A stretch of DNA of 64,000 nucleotides from Gordonia iterans (GTDB lineage: Bacteria; Actinomycetota; Actinomycetes; Mycobacteriales; Mycobacteriaceae). Under the pieces are notes generated by a model. The model was not told where the DNA came from and did no database searches. It saw only the letters and a program-made list of their open reading frames with translations. Shown here piece by piece: positions 55,704 to 64,000 of this stretch (positions are counted from its first letter, which is position 1; every line of letters starts with the position of its first letter). The DNA lies in contig NZ_CP027433.1 in the NCBI RefSeq assembly GCF_002993285.1, positions 1,984,001-2,048,000 of the forward strand, written 5' to 3'. Made by a program: the position numbers and the translations under genes.

Positions 55704-56174
55704 ATGAGCGACCCTGCGATCACCCCGGCCGTCTGTTATCGCGACCCGCGAGCCGCCGTGGCGTGGCTGGGCACAGCGTTCGGCTTCACTCCGACCGTCG
55801 TCATCGAGTCGCCGGACGGCGATCCGGCGCGCAGCCACTACGAGGTGAGTCCGGGCGGTGCGGCCGCCCTCGCCGTGAGCGGAATCTGGGCCGAGTGGAC
55901 CCGCTCGCCCCACGACTCCGGCGGAAACACGCAGTGGCTGACCGTGCGACTGCCCGAGGAGGTCGGAGCGGCCGGCCTGGACGCCCATTGCGAGCGCGCG
56001 CGGTCGGCGGGTGCCGAGATCACCGACGAGCCCGCCGACGAGTTCTTCGGCGACCGGCGTTACCGGGCCGTCGATCCCGAGGGGCATCACTGGACGTTCG
56101 CGGTCCATGTACGCGACGTCGGACAGGCTGAAGCGGAGGAGTTCCTCGGCCATCGTATCGAGCGCTGGAGCTGA
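55704..56174 (+). CDS. VOC/glyoxalase-like protein
   Basis: A 156-residue vicinal-oxygen-chelate fold protein (PhnB/glyoxalase-like): TPAVCYRDPRAAVAWLGTAFGF, then the second module from QWLTVRLPEEVGAAGLDAHCERARSAGAEIT to YRAVDPEGHHWTFAVHV. Members are metal-dependent isomerases, resistance proteins or non-enzymatic binding proteins; the substrate is unknown. GAGAAT lies 6 nt before the ATG. It separates rpsO from pnp. Confidence 0.8.
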   Translation: MSDPAITPAVCYRDPRAAVAWLGTAFGFTPTVVIESPDGDPARSHYEVSPGGAAALAVSGIWAEWTRSPHDSGGNTQWLTVRLPEEVGAAGLDAHCERARSAGAEITDEPADEFFGDRRYRAVDPEGHHWTFAVHVRDVGQAEAEEFLGHRIERWS

Positions 56175-56213
56175 CGCGCGGTGTCGTGAACCTGGATCTG
56201 TGGCGTCGAGTGA

Positions 56214-56219
56214 TAGGAT
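56214..56219 (+). promoter_or_regulatory. Putative pnp promoter -10 with long leader
   Basis: TAGGAT lies about 300 nt before the pnp ATG, in the 344-bp gap 56175-56518. The leader has a stem-loop (gcagtt 56412-56417 with aactgc 56453-56458, plus an inner gc-rich stem) and a 15-codon GTG frame at 56234-56281. Long pnp leaders are autoregulatory in other bacteria. Confidence 0.45.
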
Positions 56220-56518
56220 CTGTGAGAACGATTGTGCTGGTGACGGTGCATCGGATGTGTTGGCAGACCGGTCCTCGGTAGTGGCCGCCGGAATCTCGGA
56301 TCAGATCCGAGCAGATTCCGGCCGCTTCGATCGATGGCCGTCTCACGCCGCTGGGTCCCCGCGATTCCGCAGGGAGCCCGAGGAGCGGCGCGCATTCCGG
56401 CCGTGCCCAAGGCAGTTCAACGTTTCGGCGCCGCGCACCGCGCGGGGCCGGCAACTGCATATCTCGCGGAGACCACACGACAGCTGGTTCCGCGCAACGA
56501 AAGGGATTTGAACAATCC

Positions 56519-58768
56519 ATGACTGATGTCATCGAAGAATTCGACGAGACCATCACCGAGGTCTCCTGTGTGATCGACAACGGCGCGTTCGGCAAGCGGA
56601 CCATCCGCTTCGAGACCGGCCGCCTGGCTCTGCAGGCCGCGGGCGCCGTCGTCGCGTACCTGGACGAGGAGACCATGATCCTCTCCACCACCACGGCCTC
56701 GAAGAACCCGAAGGAGCACTTCGACTTCTTCCCGCTCACCGTCGACGTCGAAGAGCGCATGTACGCCGCGGGCCGCATCCCCGGCTCGTTCTTCCGCCGC
56801 GAGGGCCGCCCGTCGACTGACGCGATCCTCACCTGCCGCCTGATCGATCGCCCGCTGCGCCCGTCGTTCGTCGAGGGTCTGCGCAACGAGATTCAGGTGG
56901 TCGAGACCATCCTCTCGCTCGACCCGAACGACCTGTACGACGTCGTCGCGATCAACGCGGCCTCGGCGTCGACCCAGATCGCCGGCCTGCCGTTCTCCGG
57001 TCCGGTCGGCGGCGTGCGCGTCGCGCTGATCCCGACGGACGAGAACAAGGCCGGCCAGTGGGTCGCCTTCCCGACCGTCGAGCAGCTCGAGGGCGCCGTC
57101 TTCGACATGGTCGTGGCCGGTCGTATCGTGTCCGGGGAAGGCACCGACGCGGACGTCGCCATCATGATGGTCGAGGCCGAGGCCACCGAGAACGTGCTCG
57201 ACCTGATCGCCGGCGGCGCGACCGCGCCCAGCGAGACCATCGTGGCCGAGGGCCTGGAGGCCGCCAAGCCGTTCATCGCGCAGCTGTGCGAGGCGCAGAA
57301 GCAGCTCGCCGCGGCCTCGGCCAAGGAGACCCGGGAGTTCCCGCTGTTCCCGGCCTATCAGAGCGACGTCTTCGACGCCGTCTCCGACTTCGCCGCCGAG
57401 CGCCTGAACACCGTGCTGGCGATCGCCGGCAAGCAGGAGCGGGAGGAGGCCACTGACGCGCTGAAGGCCGACGTGCTGGCCGAGCTGGGTCCGAAGTTCG
57501 AGGGCCGCGAGGGTGAGATCGGTGCGGCGTTCCGCTCGCTCACCAAGAAGCTGGTCCGCCAGCGCATCCTGACCGACCACTTCCGTATCGACGGCCGCGG
57601 CATCACCGACATTCGCGAGCTCTCGGCCGAGGTCGGGGTCATTCCGCGGGCGCACGGCAGTGCACTCTTCGAGCGCGGCGAGACCCAGATCATGGGCGTC
57701 ACCACGCTCGACATGGTCAAGATGGCGCAGCAGATCGACTCGCTCGGTCCGGAGACCTCCAAGCGCTACATGCACCACTACAACTTCCCGCCGTACTCGA
57801 CCGGTGAGACCGGCCGCGTCGGCTCGCCCAAGCGTCGCGAGATCGGCCACGGCGCACTCGCCGAGCGGGCCCTGGTGCCGGTGCTGCCGAGCGTCGAGGA
57901 GTTCCCGTACGCCATCCGCCAGGTGTCGGAAGCACTGGGCTCCAACGGCTCCACCTCGATGGGCTCGGTGTGCGCATCGACCCTGTCGATGCTCAACGCC
58001 GGTGTTCCGCTGAAGGCTCCGGTCGCCGGCATCGCGATGGGCCTGGTGTCCGACGAGGTGACCATCGACGGCAAGACCGAGACGCGCTACGTCGCGCTGA
58101 CCGACATCCTCGGTGCCGAGGACGCCTTCGGCGACATGGACTTCAAGGTCGCCGGCACCAAGGACTTCGTGACGGCCCTGCAGCTGGACACCAAGCTCGA
58201 CGGCATCCCTTCGCAGGTGCTCGCCGGCGCGCTGAGTCAGGCCAAGCAGGCCCGTCACACCATCCTCGAGGTGATCGCCGAGGCGATCGACGAGCCCGAC
58301 GAGATGAGCCCGTTCGCGCCGCGGATCACCACCATCAAGATCCCGATGGACAAGATCGGCGAGCTGATCGGCCCCAAGGGGAAGACGATCAACGGCATCA
58401 CCGAGGAGACCGGCGCCAACATCTCGATCGAGGACGACGGCACCGTGTTCATCGGCGCCTCGAACGGCGAGGCCGCGCAGGCGGCCATCGACAAGGTCAA
58501 CGCCATCGCCAACCCGCAGCTGCCGAAGGTGGGCGAGCGCTTCCTGGGCACCGTCGTCAAGACCGCGCCGTTCGGCGCGTTCGTGTCGCTGCTGCCGGGC
58601 CGCGACGGTCTGGTCCACATCAGCAAGCTGGGCAACGGTAAGCGCATCGGCAAGGTCGAGGACGTGGTGAACGTCGGCGACAAGCTGCAGGTGGAGATCG
58701 CCGACATCGACGAGCGCGGCAAGATCAGCCTCGTTCCGGTGCAGGCGGACGCTCCGGCCGACGCCTGA
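56519..58768 (+). CDS. pnp: Polyribonucleotide nucleotidyltransferase
   Basis: A 749-residue PNPase (GpsI), the phosphorolytic 3'-5' exoribonuclease and polymerase of the degradosome. Two RNase PH domains (about 15-160 and 350-570; [65 protein letters not shown]), an all-alpha linker, KH ([25 protein letters not shown]) and S1 ([30 protein letters not shown]). GAAAGG precedes the ATG. The M16 protease gene pepR, which follows gpsI in mycobacteria, is not next to it here. Confidence 0.96.
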   Translation: MTDVIEEFDETITEVSCVIDNGAFGKRTIRFETGRLALQAAGAVVAYLDEETMILSTTTASKNPKEHFDFFPLTVDVEERMYAAGRIPGSFFRREGRPSTDAILTCRLIDRPLRPSFVEGLRNEIQVVETILSLDPNDLYDVVAINAASASTQIAGLPFSGPVGGVRVALIPTDENKAGQWVAFPTVEQLEGAVFDMVVAGRIVSGEGTDADVAIMMVEAEATENVLDLIAGGATAPSETIVAEGLEAAKPFIAQLCEAQKQLAAASAKETREFPLFPAYQSDVFDAVSDFAAERLNTVLAIAGKQEREEATDALKADVLAELGPKFEGREGEIGAAFRSLTKKLVRQRILTDHFRIDGRGITDIRELSAEVGVIPRAHGSALFERGETQIMGVTTLDMVKMAQQIDSLGPETSKRYMHHYNFPPYSTGETGRVGSPKRREIGHGALAERALVPVLPSVEEFPYAIRQVSEALGSNGSTSMGSVCASTLSMLNAGVPLKAPVAGIAMGLVSDEVTIDGKTETRYVALTDILGAEDAFGDMDFKVAGTKDFVTALQLDTKLDGIPSQVLAGALSQAKQARHTILEVIAEAIDEPDEMSPFAPRITTIKIPMDKIGELIGPKGKTINGITEETGANISIEDDGTVFIGASNGEAAQAAIDKVNAIANPQLPKVGERFLGTVVKTAPFGAFVSLLPGRDGLVHISKLGNGKRIGKVEDVVNVGDKLQVEIADIDERGKISLVPVQADAPADA

Positions 58769-58792
58769 GCTCTGATCGAGCGGAGTCGAGAT

Positions 58793-58828
58793 CCGGCCCG
58801 CGATTCCCTTCCGGGAGTCGCGGGCCGG
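58793..58828. terminator. Bidirectional terminator after pnp
   Basis: Arms of 16 nt (58793-58808, 58813-58828) with one G-T mismatch and a 4-nt loop, between convergent pnp and the GNAT gene. It follows a dispersed-repeat copy (tgatcgagcggagtcgagat). Confidence 0.8.
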
Positions 58829-58836
58829 AGCCGTCT

Positions 58837-59295
58837 CTACAGTTCCTGCACGTACAGCAGCATCCGGTAGTCGGTGCCGGGCTCGATGTTCACGAAGCCG
58901 TGGCGCTCGTAGAAGCGGCGGGTGTCGTGGTCGATCTCGTCGACGTTGATGTGCAGTTCGCCGCCGCCGCGTCGTCGTACCTCGTCCATCACCGCGGTGA
59001 GCAGTTGTGTCCCTATCCCGTGGTCGCGGAGGGCGGGGATCACGTAGAGCTCGTCGAGCACCGCGAGCGGGCCGTCGCAGTAGATGGTCGGGCGAAGGGT
59101 GACCGTGCCGAAGCCGGTCGGCGCCTCCGGCGGTCCGGCGAGAACCGCGAACCCGTCCTGGTCGGCGAGCAACGCCCCGTAGCGGCGGGTCAGCACGTCG
59201 AGCTCCGCGGTCGGTTCGGCGAACTCGGTGTCGAAATCGACTTGCAGGCGCGCCAGCAGCGCGGCGTCGTCGATCGAGGCGAGACGAACGGTCAT
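58837..59295 (-). CDS. GNAT family N-acetyltransferase
   Basis: A 152-residue GNAT protein with the full acetyl-CoA fold: LDELYVIPALRDHGIGTQLL (motif A), a middle INVDE strand and FYERHGFVNIEPG (motif B). Typical of small-molecule or ribosomal N-acetyltransferases; the substrate is not predictable. The ATG has TAGGGT 7 nt upstream on its strand. Confidence 0.85.
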   Translation of the reverse strand: MTVRLASIDDAALLARLQVDFDTEFAEPTAELDVLTRRYGALLADQDGFAVLAGPPEAPTGFGTVTLRPTIYCDGPLAVLDELYVIPALRDHGIGTQLLTAVMDEVRRRGGGELHINVDEIDHDTRRFYERHGFVNIEPGTDYRMLLYVQEL

Positions 59296-59302
59296 GCATC
59301 GG

Positions 59303-59308
59303 ACCCTA
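59303..59308 (-). promoter_or_regulatory. Putative -10 (leaderless) for GNAT gene
   Basis: TAGGGT on the minus strand ends 7 nt before the ATG at 59295. Confidence 0.4.
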
Positions 59309-59389
59309 CCGGCCGATGAGTGCTGTCAAGTGGTTCTCCACGAGCCATTTCACGGCACTCGCCGACCGGGGCCCGACGCCCGGAACGGT

Positions 59390-61435
59390 TCAGCCGACCT
59401 CGATGGGGCCGGAGTTGCCGCTGATGGCGGTGAGCTTTCCGGACGGTGCCTTGGCGTCGCCGTAGTAGCGGATGCGGTAGCGCCCCGCGGCCCCCGGTGG
59501 GATCCGCCAGGTGACAGTCACCTTCGACGACGAGCCGCTGCCGCCGGGGCGCTCCCACTTCAGTTCGGTGGACTCGTGGTCGTCGTCGAACGCGACCTGC
59601 CATCCGGTCGCGGTGTGCTTCTCGATCGCGTAGTAGCCCTTGGTTTTCCGTCCTCGACGGACGCGGTTGGCCGGGTGCGCGCCACAGAATCCGACGGTGA
59701 CCGTCGATCCGGGCCGGGCTTTCGCGGGGACCCGCGAGACCACCTGTCCGTAGCGCTTGCCGGGCAGCGGGGTGTCGGCGGGCGGACTGCCGAGCAGGTC
59801 GGGGTGCGGTTCGTCGCGGCGGTCGGCGGGGCGCGGTCCGACGGGTTCTCGGCGGCCCCGGGCCAGGGCGCGAGCGAGCTTGTCGAACTCTTGCATGTAC
59901 GCACACAGCGTCCAGCGGCCGAACAGCGTCGCACCACCCTCGTACTGCTGGGCGGCGTACTCCTCCGGGGTGGTGACGTACTGACTGAAGCCGTTCGAAT
60001 ACGCCTGCAGCAGCACGTTCTCCAGCGGAACCTTCAGGGCGTCGGCGACGATTCGCCGGATGCGAAGACCTGAGACGACGGTGATCTCGGCGGGGAGGCC
60101 GGCGAGCACCAGGTCGCCGATGCGGATCAGCTGGATCGGCAGCGTCTGCTCGATCCACGGGCGCGGCGGCAGGATGCCGAGCGGAAAGAGCTCGGCCTTG
60201 GGGGCCTGCGCGTAGAGCATCCACGGTTCCGGTGAGGGGAGGTCCGCGGCGCCGAGTGCGACGGTCAACTCGTTGCGCATGCCTTCCTGGAGGATCGCGA
60301 GCTGGCTTCGTGTGTTGTCTTCCATGCTGGTCGCCGCTGAGGCGAGGCCCATCATCGCCGGTGCCGTGCGCGCGGCTTTGCCGTGCGGGGTGTAGTGACC
60401 GTCGATGTGGATGTCGGCCATGTTCAGGTACTTGGTGGCCGAGGCGATTCCGCCCTGGACCGGCCGTGCTCCGGCGAGCGCCGACCGGCCCGCACGGTCC
60501 TGCCGTTGCCCGATCTGGATCCGGTTGGCGCGGTGGTCGGCGGTCGGTCCGCCCGGGTTCATCTTGCGCAGCCACAGGTTGGGTGTCATGTCGCCGGCGT
60601 TGGTCTGCGCGTGCGCGGTGACCACTGCGGGATCGCGCTGCTCGGCCAGATAGGCCGCATATCCCTTGTTGTCCGGGCCGATCAGGAAGTTCGCATCGGT
60701 CAGCGAGGTGCCGTGAGTGGCGAACCAGACGATCTCGCCCACGGTGGTGCCGCCGCGGCGCAGGCGGAGCGCGGTGACCTGCGGGTCGATCTTGCCGGGG
60801 AAGTGGGCGCGGTCGGGTGCGGGATTGCGGTCGAATGCGGGTTGGGAACGGTTCGCGCTGGCGTTGTGCAGTTCGGCGAAGCCGAGCTCGACGGTACCGG
60901 GTCCCAGGCTGCGGTGCGCCTCGTCGACGGCATCGAGCAGGCCGGCGAGTTCGGCGTCGAAGGAATTGCGCCGATGCCCCTGGGCGGCCAGCACGTAGGC
61001 GTAGTCCCACGAGGTGCCGCCGCACGAGTTGTGGTTGTGGGTGGCGTTGATGTTGACGTTGTGTTCGTTGTAGAGGGCGCCGTAGCGCTTGCGGAGTTCG
61101 GCCAGCAGGCGCACGTGGTGCGAGGTGAAGACGCACGCGATATCGGCGTTGACGAACAGGACGCGGTCGCCCGTCGCCGCGTCCGCGATCACGTACGCGC
61201 GCGCCCAGATCCGCTGGAGGAGGCCCTCGGCCACCTGCTCCATGTCAGAGTAGCCCATCATGCCCTGACCGGCGACCGCCCCGGTCATGTCGCCCTTGCC
61301 GGCACCGACCAGGTACCCGCCGGCGTCGGCTGCCGCCGGACCCGCTTGCGTTCCGGCGCCGCCGAGGGCGCCCGCGCCTGCTGCTGCGGTGATCGCCGCG
61401 GCCTGTAGAACCCGACGTCGTGAGGGACCGGTCAC
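59390..61435 (-). CDS. Neutral/alkaline ceramidase-like hydrolase, Tat-exported
   Basis: A 681-residue member of the neutral ceramidase family, which hydrolyses the amide bond of ceramides. A Tat signal (SRRRVLQAAA, hydrophobic to about residue 37) suggests export. Zinc-site motifs are NATHNHNSCGG with His133 and FATHGTSL with His241, then GPDNKGYAAYLAEQ. The family's nucleophile motif (G-D-V-S-P-N) reads AGDMTPN with Thr284 in place of Ser. The C-terminal beta domain (about 540-681) is immunoglobulin-like, as in the family. AGGAG lies 5 nt before the GTG. Upstream reading-frame extension over the amidase gene is a shadow. Confidence 0.85.
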   Translation of the reverse strand: MTGPSRRRVLQAAAITAAAGAGALGGAGTQAGPAAADAGGYLVGAGKGDMTGAVAGQGMMGYSDMEQVAEGLLQRIWARAYVIADAATGDRVLFVNADIACVFTSHHVRLLAELRKRYGALYNEHNVNINATHNHNSCGGTSWDYAYVLAAQGHRRNSFDAELAGLLDAVDEAHRSLGPGTVELGFAELHNASANRSQPAFDRNPAPDRAHFPGKIDPQVTALRLRRGGTTVGEIVWFATHGTSLTDANFLIGPDNKGYAAYLAEQRDPAVVTAHAQTNAGDMTPNLWLRKMNPGGPTADHRANRIQIGQRQDRAGRSALAGARPVQGGIASATKYLNMADIHIDGHYTPHGKAARTAPAMMGLASAATSMEDNTRSQLAILQEGMRNELTVALGAADLPSPEPWMLYAQAPKAELFPLGILPPRPWIEQTLPIQLIRIGDLVLAGLPAEITVVSGLRIRRIVADALKVPLENVLLQAYSNGFSQYVTTPEEYAAQQYEGGATLFGRWTLCAYMQEFDKLARALARGRREPVGPRPADRRDEPHPDLLGSPPADTPLPGKRYGQVVSRVPAKARPGSTVTVGFCGAHPANRVRRGRKTKGYYAIEKHTATGWQVAFDDDHESTELKWERPGGSGSSSKVTVTWRIPPGAAGRYRIRYYGDAKAPSGKLTAISGNSGPIEVG

Positions 61436-61470
61436 GAGTGCTCCTGTACTAGAACGTGTTTCTGTCGGAG

Positions 61471-61489
61471 GTAGGTTAGCCCGACGACA
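61471..61489 (+). promoter_or_regulatory. IdeR/DtxR-like half site upstream of ceramidase
   Basis: GTAGGTTAGCCCGACGACA contains TAGGTTAGCC, a perfect half of the remembered IdeR consensus, but the other half is poor. It lies 36 bp before the ceramidase GTG in an AT-richer promoter region (61436-61520). Confidence 0.25.
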
Positions 61490-61660
61490 AGACCAATTCA
61501 ATACAGCTATGTATCGTGGCGATGACCGGGTGAACGGAGGCCACCGCGCCCGTCGCCCACCGAATCCCCGCCCGGCCCGGCGAGACCTGCCAGGCTGGGG
61601 GACGGCGGCGCGCGTGCGAGTCGCCGGGTCGGCGGCCGATCTTCCCACAGGAGAGTCCAG

Positions 61661-63974
<2,314 letters not shown>

Positions 63975-63976
63975 CG

Positions 63977-64000
63977 GTGACCGACAGCGAGCGACGCGCT
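63977..64000 (+). CDS. Possible start of next gene, cut by window edge
   Basis: A GTG 2 nt after the dapB stop opens a frame reading MTDSERRA to the window end. The spacing suits an operon partner of dapB, but eight codons cannot identify it. Confidence 0.25.

Overview
The window is high-GC actinobacterial DNA of the mycolic-acid-bearing group (Mycobacteriales). Gordonia or a close relative fits best, but this is an inference from gene content, not a proven assignment. Pointers are mycothione reductase next to a mycothiol-dependent isomerase-type protein, PptT, a DosS/DosR-type two-component pair, a DesA1-type acyl-ACP desaturase, and a gene order that follows the ispG-to-dapB stretch I recall from Mycobacterium tuberculosis (gcpE, GNAT, PBP lipoprotein, mapB, mtr, mqo, chelatase, cobO, cobB, cysG, proS, rimP, nusA, infB, rbfA, nrnA, dinF, phosphoesterase, pptT, truB, sirR/mntR, ribF, rpsO, pnp, dapB). 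No rRNA, tRNA, CRISPR, IS element or phage gene was recognised.

Layout. 1-3.2 kb: end of a purine-catabolism group (OHCU decarboxylase, two overlapping CDA-fold deaminases, XdhC, convergent MobA-like protein). 3.3-8.3 kb: ispG, a GNAT protein, a penicillin-binding lipoprotein and a Pro/Gly/Gln-rich membrane protein. 8.5-11.4 kb: hmuTUV-like haem/iron uptake operon on the minus strand behind a possible IdeR/DtxR box. 11.5-13.8 kb: map and a Ser/Thr kinase with an external DUF4189-like domain. 14-26.2 kb: cobalamin genes (cobQ, ChlI/ChlD-type chelatase, cobO, cobB) mixed with mycothiol genes, hydrolases and mqo. 26.2-30.4 kb: dosS coupled to cobB, convergent dosR plus a PPOX protein, and a divergent desaturase. 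30.6-35.9 kb: cysG, yaaA, proS, a HAD phosphatase. 36-44.7 kb: the rimP-nusA-ylxR-infB-rbfA-nrnA-dinF cluster. 45-56.2 kb: reductase, phosphoesterase, pptT, an acyltransferase, truB, a secreted lipase, mntR, ribF, rpsO and a VOC protein. 56.2-64 kb: pnp, a GNAT, a Tat-exported ceramidase, an amidase and dapB.

Two genome-scale signals stand out. First, short GC-rich repeats occur as tandem arrays between genes (24.1, 44.7, 51.7 and 55.4 kb). Closely related arrays also sit in frame inside three unrelated conserved proteins (CobQ, the chelatase, YaaA), each at a loop or linker. The chelatase and YaaA arrays are essentially the same 36-bp element in opposite orientation. Second, about twenty genes carry a TAnnnT-like hexamer 5-8 nt upstream of the start codon and mostly lack a Shine-Dalgarno sequence, the signature of leaderless transcription. 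I used it to choose many starts.
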